A DNA stretch of 64,000 bases from the NCBI GenBank assembly GCA_944323695.1, contig CALUTI010000003.1:150863-214862 (forward strand), in the 5' to 3' direction. Shown piece by piece: positions 1 through 8,407 of this stretch (positions within the stretch are counted from its first letter, which is position 1; each line of letters opens with the position of its first letter). Made by a program: the position numbers and the translations under genes. The notes below the pieces were generated by a model. That model made no database searches. It saw nothing but the letters and a program-made list of their open reading frames with translations, and was not told the origin of the DNA. This stretch comes from Candidatus Gastranaerophilales bacterium. GTDB taxonomy: Bacteria > Cyanobacteriota > Vampirovibrionia > Gastranaerophilales > Gastranaerophilaceae.

Positions 1-189
1 GTAACTAAAAACGGAATAAAACCTCAAGGAAGGGAAGAAAGACGACCTTTTGATGATTACTGCAATATGACAAAAACTTCAACAGATTTTAACGGCTACG
101 GCTGTGCTGCATGGATTTTGCAGAATAAAAACATGGATTATCTGAAATGTAATGACCTTACATGGGATGGCAAACACACTTGTGATTAA
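1..189 (+). CDS. C-terminal end of a pseudopilin-like protein (partial)
   Basis: An open frame runs in from the left edge and stops at TAA 187-189. The visible 62 residues include GYGCAAWIL, NMDYLKC and a Cys four codons from the stop region. This pattern of spaced Cys and aromatic residues resembles the C-terminal globular part of the prepilin-type proteins elsewhere in this window, such as the one ending at 58835 with its own Cys-containing tail. The signature N-terminus lies outside the window, so the family call is inference from the tail alone. No membrane segment or repeat is present in the visible part. Confidence 0.5.
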   Translation, partial: VTKNGIKPQGREERRPFDDYCNMTKTSTDFNGYGCAAWILQNKNMDYLKCNDLTWDGKHTCD

Positions 190-206
190 TAATTTTGTGA
201 TATAAT
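180..206 (+). promoter_or_regulatory. Candidate promoter of asd
   Basis: A perfect TATAAT (201-206) is preceded by TGA, giving an extended -10 element. The best -35, TTGTGA (180-185), is only 15 bases away, so recognition probably relies on the extended -10. It lies 24 bases upstream of the asd start, whose ribosome site is GAAAGGAAA. Confidence 0.5.
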
Positions 207-230
207 CTTTTCACAAGAAAGGAAAATATC

Positions 231-1247
231 ATGAGAAAACCAAATATTGCAATTTTAGGCGCTACAGGTGTTGTAGGCAGAGAGATTTTAAAAATTATGG
301 ATGAGCTTAATGTTCAATATAATGAACTTAAGCTTTTATCCAGTGCCAAAAGTGCAGGGAAAGAACTTGAATTTCAAGGTAAAAAATACATAGTTGAAGA
401 AGCCAAACCTGAATCTTTTGACGGAATTAATATAGTAATAGCATCAGCAGGCGGTTCAACTTCCAAAAAGTTCGCACCGGAAATTGTAAAGCGCGGTGGA
501 GTTTTGATTGATAATTCATCAGCTTTCAGAATGGAAGAGGATGTTCCTCTTGTCATTGCCGGAGTAAACGATGAGGATTTGAAAAAACACAAAGGTATTA
601 TTGCGAATCCGAATTGTTCAACGTCACAATTAATGCTTGTTTTAAAACCTTTGCACGACAAAGCCAAAATTAAACGATTGATTGTATCAACTTATCAATC
701 AGTTTCCGGTGCAGGGCTTGCTGCAATAAATGAACTAACTGCAGATACAAAGGCAAACCTTGCAGGTGAAAAGTTTGAAAATGTATGTTTCAAAAAACCG
801 ATTTCTTTCAACGTAATCCCGCAGATTGATGTATTTTGCGAAAACGGTTACACAAAAGAAGAAATGAAGGTTACAAATGAAACTAAAAAAATTCTTCACC
901 TGTCAGCTGATACCCCGATTTCATGCACGGCTGTAAGAGTTCCTGTTTACAGAGGTCATAGCGAAGCGGTAGATATAGAGTTTGAAAATAAACTTACACC
1001 CGATGAAGCCAGAGGAATTCTCAAAAATTCTTTTGGAGTAAAAGTTATAGATAATCCTGATAATTTTGAATACCCGACAACTCGTGATGCAGAATTTGTT
1101 GATCCTGTGTTTGTAGGTCGTATAAGAAAAAATATTGCATTTGAAAACGGTATAACTTTATGGTGTGTTGCAGATAATCTTAGAATTGGCGCAGCACTTA
1201 ATACTGTCAGAATATGTCAAAAAATTACCGAAATGAACTTATTCTAG
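231..1247 (+). CDS. asd: Aspartate-semialdehyde dehydrogenase
   Basis: This cytoplasmic enzyme reduces aspartyl phosphate to aspartate semialdehyde with NADPH, the branch point to lysine/diaminopimelate, threonine and methionine. At 338 residues it has the usual family length. The N-terminal nucleotide-binding loop is GATGVVGREIL (residues 10-20). The catalytic Cys lies in NPNCST (Cys129), followed by YQSVSGAG, and the conserved R-x-x-x-RGHSEA segment carries the catalytic His. The start ATG follows a good ribosome site (AGAAAGGAAAATATC) and an extended -10 promoter. It appears to be transcribed alone or with the small gene that follows 47 bases downstream. Confidence 0.95.
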   Translation: MRKPNIAILGATGVVGREILKIMDELNVQYNELKLLSSAKSAGKELEFQGKKYIVEEAKPESFDGINIVIASAGGSTSKKFAPEIVKRGGVLIDNSSAFRMEEDVPLVIAGVNDEDLKKHKGIIANPNCSTSQLMLVLKPLHDKAKIKRLIVSTYQSVSGAGLAAINELTADTKANLAGEKFENVCFKKPISFNVIPQIDVFCENGYTKEEMKVTNETKKILHLSADTPISCTAVRVPVYRGHSEAVDIEFENKLTPDEARGILKNSFGVKVIDNPDNFEYPTTRDAEFVDPVFVGRIRKNIAFENGITLWCVADNLRIGAALNTVRICQKITEMNLF

Positions 1248-1294
1248 CAAATTTTTTTATTTTTGAATTTTAATATCTGCAAAGGAGAATTAAT

Positions 1295-1636
1295 ATGCCC
1301 AAAATAGGAGATTTGATTAGTAAACTCCAAATTAACGGAAAAACATTTGAAAAACCGGAATGGTGGTCAACAACACATAAACTTAAATGTCAAATCCGGA
1401 ATGCTGAAAATTTTAAAGAAGCAATGCATGCCAGAACAACATTTAGCGTAAACAGCGGTGTAGATATTCCTGCGGATTTATATATAAGAGAAATGCGAGA
1501 CTCGCTTGATTCTCCCCGCTACAAAGAATTAGCACCGTGGAATCCTATATTTAATAAACCAAAAAATATTATTACATATCATAAAGTAAAAGTATCAGAT
1601 AATGCAGAACAATTACAAACTGCATGGCAAGGCTGA
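1295..1636 (+). CDS. Small hypothetical protein, 113 residues
   Basis: I do not recognise a family. The product is soluble, without signal peptide or membrane segment, and is rich in Trp, Lys and Asn (EWWSTTHKLKC near residue 22, APWNPIF near residue 85). The start is supported by AAAGGAG eight bases before the ATG. It lies 47 bases after asd on the same strand, with no terminator visible between them, so the two may be co-transcribed. It converges with the glycosyltransferase gene on the other strand, leaving a 10-base gap. The codon use looks like that of the neighbours. Expression is likely but the function is unknown. Confidence 0.6.
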   Translation: MPKIGDLISKLQINGKTFEKPEWWSTTHKLKCQIRNAENFKEAMHARTTFSVNSGVDIPADLYIREMRDSLDSPRYKELAPWNPIFNKPKNIITYHKVKVSDNAEQLQTAWQG

Positions 1637-1646
1637 ATATTCAAGC

Positions 1647-2660
1647 TTAGGCTATTTTTCTGCTTCTAAATTTATCATTTAAAGTATTTATAACAATATC
1701 CGGTGTAAGGTATTCCATGCAATCGGATATTTTATTTTTGCAATATTTAGTGCTGCCTGATTGCAAACAACATGGTGAACATGAAAAATGACGTGACAAA
1801 ACAATACACTTTTCACTTCTAGGCTTCCATCTGACAAGAGATGTAGGCCCATGAAGAAGAACAGACGGAATATCCAGTGCTGCAGCCATGTGTATAACAC
1901 CTGAATCAATACCTATCACCATATCCATATTTTTGACAAGCGACATAGTTTCAGGTATAGAAAGTTTGCCGCACATATCAAGCGGAACGATATCCAGATC
2001 ATCATTAATATTTGCGATTATATTATTGTAAGCTTTTATATCTTTTTTCCCGCCGACAAAAAACACCTGCGCGTGTAAATCGTTTGATAAATATTTTATA
2101 AGCTCTACCCAATATTCATCAAGCCAATTTTTTTGCGGGAAACGGCTGAATGCCTGTATAAGAACTTTCTTATTCGGAATGCAAGAAACAATTTCCTGCG
2201 CCTTTGAATCATTAATCCTATCAAGCCAAACTTCTGTTTTGTCGTTTTTAACGGGAATACCCGAAATTCTTAACAAATCCAAATAACAATCAACTTCATG
2301 CCTGTCCTCATTATATGCAGATGTTAGTGTCAAAAACTTATTACGTCTTACATCAAATCCTATACGTTTTTTAACCCCCGCTAAAAAAGCAATTGTTGAA
2401 AAAAATTTGTCATTTTTTAAGAAATATACAGTATCATATTTGCTGAACAAAGAAATATAAGCCCAAAAATTACGGAATTTACCGTCTATATTAAAAATTT
2501 TATTAATATAAGGGCAATTTCTCATGACGCCTTCTGCAATTTCATCAACAAGAATATCTATTCTTGCATCCGGTAATGCGTGTCTCAATTCTCTATAAAA
2601 AGCACTTGCAAAAATGCTGTCGCCAATTGTTCCGTATCTTATAACCAATATTTTTTCCAT
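1647..2660 (-). CDS. Glycosyltransferase family 9 protein, ADP-heptose:LPS heptosyltransferase-like
   Basis: GT9 enzymes transfer heptose from ADP-heptose to the lipopolysaccharide inner core at the cytoplasmic face of the inner membrane. The 337 residues open with ILVIRYGTIGDSIFASAF, the family's N-terminal motif. The second Rossmann half holds the donor-binding segment DMCGKLSIPETMSLVKNMD, followed by GIDSGVIHMAAAL, the typical D-T/S-G-x-x-H signature, and LLHGPTSLVRW. A Cys-rich stretch near the C-terminus (SCSPCCLQSG) resembles the one seen in many GT9 proteins. The heptose-activating adenylyltransferase gene at 3138 supports the role. Acceptor specificity cannot be read from the sequence. 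Confidence 0.85.
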   Translation of the reverse strand: MEKILVIRYGTIGDSIFASAFYRELRHALPDARIDILVDEIAEGVMRNCPYINKIFNIDGKFRNFWAYISLFSKYDTVYFLKNDKFFSTIAFLAGVKKRIGFDVRRNKFLTLTSAYNEDRHEVDCYLDLLRISGIPVKNDKTEVWLDRINDSKAQEIVSCIPNKKVLIQAFSRFPQKNWLDEYWVELIKYLSNDLHAQVFFVGGKKDIKAYNNIIANINDDLDIVPLDMCGKLSIPETMSLVKNMDMVIGIDSGVIHMAAALDIPSVLLHGPTSLVRWKPRSEKCIVLSRHFSCSPCCLQSGSTKYCKNKISDCMEYLTPDIVINTLNDKFRSRKIA

Positions 2661-2753
2661 AATGCGTTAATCCTAACATTTATAATTTGTTTTTAATATT
2701 AACCACATGGCTACAATTGAATGTGATTATTTTGGATAATTAATATTAAAACA

Positions 2754-2800
2754 TTATTACCTTTATTTAGGCATTATTACTCATATATAGGTAATATAAT
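2754..2800 (+). promoter_or_regulatory. Promoter with repeated operator-like half-sites before a small HTH gene
   Basis: A TATAAT box at 2795-2800 overlaps the right arm of an inverted repeat, TATTAC (2775-2780) and GTAATA (2791-2796). A third half-site, TATTACC, lies at 2755-2761. The next gene encodes a small helix-turn-helix protein, so autorepression is a reasonable inference. A second TATAAT at 2831-2836 sits too close to the start codon to act as the main promoter unless the transcript is leaderless. Confidence 0.35.
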
Positions 2801-2842
2801 AACAAAAGTTTATTTTACTGTCAACTAAACTATAATTAGGAA

Positions 2843-3049
2843 ATGAATGCCCGCGGTAAAATAAAATCCTTAATAGCATTAAGATGCCTGACAATAACAA
2901 AAGTTGCCCAGATGATGCGAGAAAAAACAGGCAAGCCTTATACATTCAAAAGCCTTACAGGCAAACTCCAAAGAGGTACATTGTCATTAGATGAGGCTTA
3001 TTTAATAGCAGATATTCTGGGGTATAAACTTGAATTTATAGAAAAATGA
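2843..3049 (+). CDS. Small helix-turn-helix protein, 68 residues
   Basis: This is a single-domain protein. It reads as four or five short helices, with ITKVAQMMREKTG followed by YTFKSLTGKLQRG and SLDEAYLIADILGYKLEFIE. This is the layout of small phage-type or XRE-like DNA-binding domains found in many Gram-positive and gut bacteria. A weak ribosome site (TTAGGAA) precedes the ATG. The repeated TATTAC/GTAATA half-sites just upstream suggest it may regulate its own gene. It is followed after 88 bases by the heptose adenylyltransferase gene, whose own -10 (TAAAAT, about 3111) implies separate transcription. Target genes are unknown. Confidence 0.6.
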   Translation: MNARGKIKSLIALRCLTITKVAQMMREKTGKPYTFKSLTGKLQRGTLSLDEAYLIADILGYKLEFIEK

Positions 3050-3137
3050 TTTAGATTTCTCTTTTATTACTTTTTGTAAACAGGAAGCGACTTTTGAGGT
3101 TTTTTCTGGTAAAATAAAAAAGTCAAAAGGGTATTCT

Positions 3138-3605
3138 ATGGGACAGGTTTTGAGAAGAGAAAATATAGCTGAATTTGTCCGCAATCTTCAAAAAAGCGGA
3201 AAGACCGTTGTTGCAACAAACGGTTGCTTTGACATCCTCCATGTGGGACATGTCAGATATCTTCAAAAAACAAAATCCTTTGGAGATTATTTGATAGTTC
3301 TTTTAAATTCAGATAAATCAGTACGATCAATTAAAGGCGAAGGGCGTCCGATAAATAATGAAAATGACCGCGCAGAAATCTTAACAGCTTTAAGCTGCGT
3401 GGATTATGTGGTATTATTTGATGAGGATAGTCCGAGGGAGCTATTGGACGAGATCAAGCCAGATGTTTACACTAAAGGTGCTGATTACACCATGGATACG
3501 CTTCCGGAAGCGGATATTATGAAAAAAAACGGAACAAGGGTTGAATTTATAGACTTTGTTCCCGGGAAATCAACAACGAATACAATAAATAAAATAAAGG
3601 AGTAG
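3138..3605 (+). CDS. hldE (C-terminal domain type): D-glycero-beta-D-manno-heptose 1-phosphate adenylyltransferase
   Basis: This enzyme makes ADP-D,D-heptose from heptose 1-phosphate and ATP, supplying the sugar used by GT9 heptosyltransferases. The 155-residue protein is a stand-alone nucleotidyltransferase domain, corresponding to the C-terminal half of the bifunctional HldE of enterobacteria. Its cytidylyltransferase-like HxGH motif is in TNGCFDILHVGHVRYL (about residues 28-43). The Lys-Gly-x-D segment KGADYTMDTLPEA and the end segment PGKSTTNTINKI also fit. The gene begins an apparent envelope operon, since lpxD starts three bases after its stop. Confidence 0.9.
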   Translation: MGQVLRRENIAEFVRNLQKSGKTVVATNGCFDILHVGHVRYLQKTKSFGDYLIVLLNSDKSVRSIKGEGRPINNENDRAEILTALSCVDYVVLFDEDSPRELLDEIKPDVYTKGADYTMDTLPEADIMKKNGTRVEFIDFVPGKSTTNTINKIKE

Positions 3606-3608
3606 GAT

Positions 3609-4703
3609 ATGAAGACTTTTTCGGTAGAAGAAATCACACAAATAGTAAACGGTATGCTGACTAAAGCTCAAGATGTTGAAATTACTCACATTGCACCGCC
3701 TTTATTAGCGGATGAAAAAACTTTGGCACTTGCTCTTGGCGAAGATGAAATCGCAAATCTTGCAAAATCAAAAGCAAAAGCCGCACTTGTACCGCTGGGT
3801 GTACAAATTGACGGTTTGACAACTATTGAGGTTGAAAGACCAAGACTTGCAATGATGAAATTGTTAAATCTTTTCTATGTACCGCCTTCAGTTAATAAAG
3901 ACGTGCATCCGACAGCTGTTGTTGATCCTACTGCAAAATTAGGTCAGAATGTTTCAATAGGCCCTAATGTTGTTGTTTGCGCAAATGCTGAAATTGGCGA
4001 CAATTCTAAAATCCTTGCAAATTCCTATATCGGAAGCGGAGTGAAAATCGGTACAAACTGCTTCTTCCATCCCGGTGTAAATATCGGTGACAGAGTTAAA
4101 ATCGGCAACGATGTAATCCTTCACCACGGTGTATCACTTGGTGCTGACGGTTTCAGTTTTGTAACGGAAAATCCGGATAACATTGAACAGGCAAGAAAAG
4201 AAGGAGAAATCAAAGAAGGCTCTCAAACAAAACACGTTATCTTTAAAATTCCTTCAATCGGCTCAGTTGAAATCGGTAATAATGTAGAAATCGGTGCTAA
4301 TACAACAATTGACAGAGGAACTATTGAAAATACAACAATCGGCGACGATACCAAAATTGATGATCAGGTAATGATCGGACACAACTGTAAAATCGGAAAA
4401 GGCTGCCTTTTGATATCTCAAGTAGGTATTGCCGGAAGCTGCGTTATCGGTGACAGAGTAGTAATTGCAGGTCAAGCAGGTCTTGCAGACCATATCCAGA
4501 TAGGTTCCGATACAATTATTGCCGCAAAAGCCGGTGTTACAAAATCTTTTCCGGAACGTTCAATCGTTGTAGGTATTCCGGCTGTTCCGAGAAAAGAATT
4601 TATCAAACAGCTTAAAACAATGAAAGACGCTCAGGAAATTATTGCAAAATTCAGAAAATATGAACCAATGCTCACAGCTTTTGAAGAGGCACACAACGAA
4701 TAA
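3609..4703 (+). CDS. lpxD: UDP-3-O-(3-hydroxyacyl)glucosamine N-acyltransferase
   Basis: LpxD catalyses the third step of lipid A synthesis, N-acylation by acyl-ACP. The 364 residues start with the small N-terminal uridine-binding domain (about 1-100). The rest is a long left-handed beta-helix of hexapeptide repeats (IGPNVVV, IGDNSKI, IGTNCFF and so on). The acceptor segment DQVMIGHNCKIGKG holds the probable catalytic His. A C-terminal helical region follows. The stop codon shares one base with the lpxC start (TAATG), indicating translational coupling. Gene order lpxD-lpxC-fabZ is known from other Gram-negative lineages, here with lpxA placed elsewhere at 9503. Confidence 0.93.
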   Translation: MKTFSVEEITQIVNGMLTKAQDVEITHIAPPLLADEKTLALALGEDEIANLAKSKAKAALVPLGVQIDGLTTIEVERPRLAMMKLLNLFYVPPSVNKDVHPTAVVDPTAKLGQNVSIGPNVVVCANAEIGDNSKILANSYIGSGVKIGTNCFFHPGVNIGDRVKIGNDVILHHGVSLGADGFSFVTENPDNIEQARKEGEIKEGSQTKHVIFKIPSIGSVEIGNNVEIGANTTIDRGTIENTTIGDDTKIDDQVMIGHNCKIGKGCLLISQVGIAGSCVIGDRVVIAGQAGLADHIQIGSDTIIAAKAGVTKSFPERSIVVGIPAVPRKEFIKQLKTMKDAQEIIAKFRKYEPMLTAFEEAHNE

Positions 4704-5512
4704 TGGGAACACTTAAAAAACAAGCAGAAATAACCGGACACGGCTTAATGAAAAATAAGCCCTGCAAAGTAACCTTCTTCCCTTCAAATGAAGGTAAGAT
4801 AAGATATTTTGTAAAGGGTGAAGAAGCCTTTACCGCCGATATTGATAATTTAATTTCCACAGACCATTGCGTAACGCTCGGCAATAAAAAATCAAGGGTA
4901 ATGCTTGAGGAGCATCTTTCTGCTGCAATGGCATTTTGCGGAATAGATTCCGTTGATATCTGCATGGATGAAAGTGAGGTTCCGGCACTGGACGGAAGCG
5001 CAAAAGGCTGGGTAGAGCTTTTTAAACAGACAGGTATTGAAAAGACAAAACCCAAATACTATACGGTTTCAGAACCGATTTATTACCTGAACGGCAAAAC
5101 CAGTATGGTAATATTACCGGACAAAGACCTTTTTATTTCGTATGCCGTAAATTACGAGCACCCTGATTTAACAAGACGCTGGGTAAATTACAACCCAAAA
5201 AATCAGGAGGAAATTATTGAGGCCAGAACTTTTGGTTTTTATAAAGACTTAAAAAAATTCCAGATGTTCGGGTTTGCTCAAGGTGTAACGCAAGAAAATA
5301 CTGTAGGATTGACAGATGACGGTTACACAACAACTTTACGCTCTGAAAATGAACCTATAAAACACAAAATCCTTGATGTAATAGGCGATTTATACTTAAC
5401 CGGTGTAAATCCGTTGAATTTAAGGGCACAAATTCTTGTAAAAGAAGCAGGACATGCAGTCCATTTAAAAGTTGCAAAAATTTTAAAAGACAAATTAATA
5501 GAGACTAAATAA
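4703..5512 (+). CDS. lpxC: UDP-3-O-acyl-N-acetylglucosamine deacetylase
   Basis: This zinc enzyme performs the committed step of lipid A synthesis. The 269 residues cover both LpxC domains. Zinc-ligand candidates are His71 in EEHLSAAM, and His221 and Asp225 in IKHKILDVIGDL. A catalytic His is present in the C-terminal GHAVHLK segment (His251). The conserved ALDGSAKGW and ARTFGFYKDL segments are present. The start ATG overlaps the lpxD stop by one base and has no separate ribosome site, so translation is probably coupled. It is slightly shorter than the E. coli protein (305), with a shortened C-terminus. Confidence 0.94.
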   Translation: MGTLKKQAEITGHGLMKNKPCKVTFFPSNEGKIRYFVKGEEAFTADIDNLISTDHCVTLGNKKSRVMLEEHLSAAMAFCGIDSVDICMDESEVPALDGSAKGWVELFKQTGIEKTKPKYYTVSEPIYYLNGKTSMVILPDKDLFISYAVNYEHPDLTRRWVNYNPKNQEEIIEARTFGFYKDLKKFQMFGFAQGVTQENTVGLTDDGYTTTLRSENEPIKHKILDVIGDLYLTGVNPLNLRAQILVKEAGHAVHLKVAKILKDKLIETK

Positions 5513-5523
5513 GGAGAAAATTT

Positions 5524-5964
5524 ATGACAGAAGAAGTTTTGAGTTTTGACATTATGCAAATCATGGAAATGATTCCGCACAGATATCCGTTTTTGCTCGT
5601 AGATAAAATCACCGAATGTGTTCCCGGTAAATACGCAAAAGGTTACAAAAATATGACAATGAATGAAGGATTTTTCCAGGGGCATTTCCCGGGTAATCCG
5701 ATTATGCCGGGCGTTTTGCAGTTGGAAGCATTAGCACAATGTTCAGCTCCGATTTTATTAAAAATGCCGGAATTCAACGGTAAACTTGCACTTTACGCAG
5801 GTGTTGAAAATGCCCGCTTCAAAAATATCGTAAGACCGGGTGATAAATTCGAAATGGAAATTGAATTATTGAAAATAAAAGGACCTATATGTAAAGCTCA
5901 CGGTATCGGCAAAGTTGACGGTAAAATAGCAGTCGAAGCCGATATGATGTTTGCTTTAAAATAG
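5524..5964 (+). CDS. fabZ: 3-hydroxyacyl-ACP dehydratase FabZ
   Basis: FabZ dehydrates 3-hydroxyacyl-ACP in fatty acid elongation. Its substrate pool is shared with LpxD and LpxA, which explains the co-location with lpx genes. The 146-residue hot-dog-fold protein shows PHRYPFLLVDKI with the catalytic His, GHFPGNPIMPGVLQLEALAQ with the acidic catalytic residue in the helix, and a C-terminal strand AVEADMMFA. The start follows AAGGAGAAAATTT, eleven bases after lpxC. An intrinsic terminator begins seven bases after the stop and closes the operon. Confidence 0.95.
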   Translation: MTEEVLSFDIMQIMEMIPHRYPFLLVDKITECVPGKYAKGYKNMTMNEGFFQGHFPGNPIMPGVLQLEALAQCSAPILLKMPEFNGKLALYAGVENARFKNIVRPGDKFEMEIELLKIKGPICKAHGIGKVDGKIAVEADMMFALK

Positions 5965-5970
5965 TTTTTT

Positions 5971-6001
5971 AAAGACTTCCTTGTTGGAAGTCTTTATTTT
6001 T
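5971..6001 (+). terminator. Intrinsic terminator after fabZ
   Basis: The hairpin has perfect 10-bp arms, AAAGACTTCC and GGAAGTCTTT, around a 5-base loop. It is followed by ATTTTTG. Confidence 0.85.
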
Positions 6002-6045
6002 GTAGTAAAATATAGGTGTGTACACTAATAAGAGGGAAGAAATTT

Positions 6046-7728
6046 ATGAAAACACTTTCACCATTACAAATCGAAAGATTAAAATACCAGCCGAAACTCC
6101 CTGCATGTCTTGCAATGGGAATAAACAGCCTTGAGCTGGTTGAAGGATCCTCTACTCAATCAGTAAGAGATCAGGAACAAATACAGAACTTATTTAAAAA
6201 TACATACGGCAAACCTGTTGTAACTTTTAAAAATTCAATTTCAATGACAACTTCCGAACAAAAAAATGTGGGCGTAATCCTTTCCGGCGGACAGGCTCCC
6301 GGAGGTCATAACGTAATCGCAGGTTTGTATGATGCTTTAAAACAGGCAAATTCTTCAAATAAATTATACGGATTTTTAGGCGGTCCTTCCGGAATTATTG
6401 ACGGAAAATACATTGAATTTACCGATGAATTTATTGACCAGTACAGAAATACAGGCGGTTTTGATATTATCGGTTCAGGCAGAACAAAGCTTGAAACAGA
6501 AGAACAATTCCAAAAATCACTTGAAGTTTGCAAAAAATTAAATATTTCCGCTGTCGTAATAATCGGCGGTGATGATTCCAATACAAACGCAGCACTTTTA
6601 GCTGAATGGTTTGTAAAAAATAACGCTGGAATTCAGGTTATCGGCTGCCCGAAAACCATTGACGGCGACTTGAAAAACGATCAAATCGAAATTTCATTCG
6701 GTTTTGATACTGCAACAAAAACTTATGCAGAATTAATCGGAAACATTCAACGTGATGCAAATTCAGCTAAAAAATACTGGCACTTCATTAAAATTATGGG
6801 CAGAAGCGCTTCACACGTTGCATTGGAAGCTGCATTACAAACCCAGCCTAATATCACTTTGATTTCAGAAGAAGTTGAAGAAAAGAAAATGTCTTTAGAA
6901 CAAATAGTTAATTACATGACAGATATTATTGCAAAACGTGCTAACATTGGTAAAAACTTCGGTATTGCAATTATTCCGGAAGGCTTGATTGAATTTATAC
7001 CGGAAATGAAATCTATGATTGCTAACTTAAATGATATTATGGCATCATTGGAAAATGATCCGAATTTTGTAAACGCAACAACAATCAGAGAAAAATTCGA
7101 TATAGTTGAAAACAGACTTGACCCTGATAATGCAAAAGTTTACAATTCACTTCCTGTATTAATCAAAGGTCAATTGTTAGCAGACAGAGACCCGCACGGC
7201 AATGTTCAGGTTTCAAAAATCGAAACTGAAAAATTATTGATTGAAATGATTTCAACAAGACTTGACGAATTGAGATCACAAGGTGATTATATCGGAAAAT
7301 TCTCACCGCAGTCACACTTCTTCGGCTACGAAGGAAGATGTGCATTCCCGTCAAACTTTGATGCTGATTATTGCTATTCATTAGGCTTTAACGCATTTGC
7401 ATTAATCAACTTCGGTTTAACAGGATATCTTTCATCAGTAAGAAATCTTACAGCTCCTGCTGATGAATGGATAGCAGGCGGTATACCTTTAACAATGATG
7501 ATGAACATGGAAAAACGTCACGGTGAAATGAAACCGGTTATCCAAAAAGCATTGGTAAAACTTGACGGACCGGTGTTCAAAGAATTGGAACAACACAGAG
7601 AAGACTGGGCAATGAACGACAGATATTTATTCCCCGGTGCTGTTCAATACTTCGGACCATCTTGCGTATGTGACGTTACAACCTGCACATTGCAGCTTGA
7701 ACGCTCAAAATCATTGGTTAATGCGTAA
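6046..7728 (+). CDS. pfp: Diphosphate--fructose-6-phosphate 1-phosphotransferase
   Basis: This enzyme phosphorylates fructose 6-phosphate reversibly with pyrophosphate and can replace ATP-dependent phosphofructokinase in fermenters. At 560 residues it is the long, plant/spirochaete-like type. Visible motifs are [13 protein letters not shown], the PPi-selecting [19 protein letters not shown] with the catalytic Asp, and [14 protein letters not shown] start at the ATG at 6046 because AGAGGGAAG lies just upstream; a GTG ten codons earlier lacks a ribosome site. The gene stands alone between two terminators. With the glucokinase (10548) and 2-hydroxyacid dehydrogenase (12322) it suggests PPi-linked fermentative glycolysis. 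Confidence 0.93.
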   Translation: MKTLSPLQIERLKYQPKLPACLAMGINSLELVEGSSTQSVRDQEQIQNLFKNTYGKPVVTFKNSISMTTSEQKNVGVILSGGQAPGGHNVIAGLYDALKQANSSNKLYGFLGGPSGIIDGKYIEFTDEFIDQYRNTGGFDIIGSGRTKLETEEQFQKSLEVCKKLNISAVVIIGGDDSNTNAALLAEWFVKNNAGIQVIGCPKTIDGDLKNDQIEISFGFDTATKTYAELIGNIQRDANSAKKYWHFIKIMGRSASHVALEAALQTQPNITLISEEVEEKKMSLEQIVNYMTDIIAKRANIGKNFGIAIIPEGLIEFIPEMKSMIANLNDIMASLENDPNFVNATTIREKFDIVENRLDPDNAKVYNSLPVLIKGQLLADRDPHGNVQVSKIETEKLLIEMISTRLDELRSQGDYIGKFSPQSHFFGYEGRCAFPSNFDADYCYSLGFNAFALINFGLTGYLSSVRNLTAPADEWIAGGIPLTMMMNMEKRHGEMKPVIQKALVKLDGPVFKELEQHREDWAMNDRYLFPGAVQYFGPSCVCDVTTCTLQLERSKSLVNA

Positions 7729-7746
7729 GTCTTAACATCAAACTAT

Positions 7747-7775
7747 AAAAGGAGGTTTAACGACCTCCTTTTTTG
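7747..7775 (+). terminator. Intrinsic terminator after pfp
   Basis: The arms AAAAGGAGGT and ACCTCCTTTT enclose a short loop and run into a T tract. The symmetry means it may also serve the opposing gene that ends at 7782. Confidence 0.85.
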
Positions 7776-7781
7776 TTGTAA

Positions 7782-8102
7782 TTATTTTTGCATAAGTTTT
7801 TCAATTTCTTGTTTCATTTTATATTCTTTGCCCATTTTTTTGAAGGCTTTTTCTTCGGGTGATTTAATTCTGAAGTTATTCAAGAACCAAACCTTCATCA
7901 TTTTCAAACCATAAGCTGAAAACAACGGTGCCTTAATTTCAGGACCTTTAGCCTGTAAAGCCTCGTCAAAATGTTTGACGGCAATTTTGGCATACTCTTT
8001 TGAGGCATTTTTAAACCCCTTATAATTTCCGCTTACAGCAGAAAGCGCCTGATCATACTTGAGTGAAGTTAATTTTTCGATAATCGGTGATACTCTAACC
8101 AT
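7782..8102 (-). CDS. Small hypothetical helical protein, 106 residues
   Basis: No family is recognised. The sequence is basic and mostly alpha-helical. It has no signal peptide, no clear membrane segment and no Cys, and ends in the charged segment KMGKEYKMKQEIEKLMQK. The start is supported by CCAAGGAGACATTAA before the ATG on the minus strand. It stands alone, convergent with pfp, with the shared terminator between them. Codon use matches the surroundings. It could be a lineage-specific cytoplasmic protein; nothing in the neighbourhood indicates a role. Confidence 0.6.
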   Translation of the reverse strand: MVRVSPIIEKLTSLKYDQALSAVSGNYKGFKNASKEYAKIAVKHFDEALQAKGPEIKAPLFSAYGLKMMKVWFLNNFRIKSPEEKAFKKMGKEYKMKQEIEKLMQK

Positions 8103-8239
8103 TTAATGTCTCCTTGGGAATAAAATATTAACATCGCAAATACATTTTGTCAATGTTACTTTATGTAAAAAATATTTAGAAATCCCGAAAGTTCTGCCGA
8201 AAAATGCCGACTTATAAAATATCACTAAGGAGCTAAACT

Positions 8240-8407
8240 ATGGCAGAACCGATTAAACCGGTCACAAACGGAACAATAGGTAGTATTATACACAAACTTG
8301 ATAAAAAACTTCCGGAAAATAATCCGAGTATTTTTATGAAGCCTCAAGATGCTGATGAAACGGCAATCCCCAAGGAATTTATCTTCAAACAGTTATATAA
8401 CAGTTAA
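8240..8407 (+). CDS. Very small hypothetical protein, 55 residues
   Basis: An ATG with a strong ribosome site (TAAGGAGCTAAACT) opens a 55-codon frame ending at TAA 8405-8407. It overlaps the stop of the convergent aminopeptidase gene by four bases. The peptide starts MAEPIKPVTNGTIG and ends KEFIFKQLYNS; it is soluble and Pro/Lys-rich and I recognise no family. A possible -10 (TATAAA, about 8214) lies upstream. The ribosome site and intact frame support translation. Confidence 0.5.
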   Translation: MAEPIKPVTNGTIGSIIHKLDKKLPENNPSIFMKPQDADETAIPKEFIFKQLYNS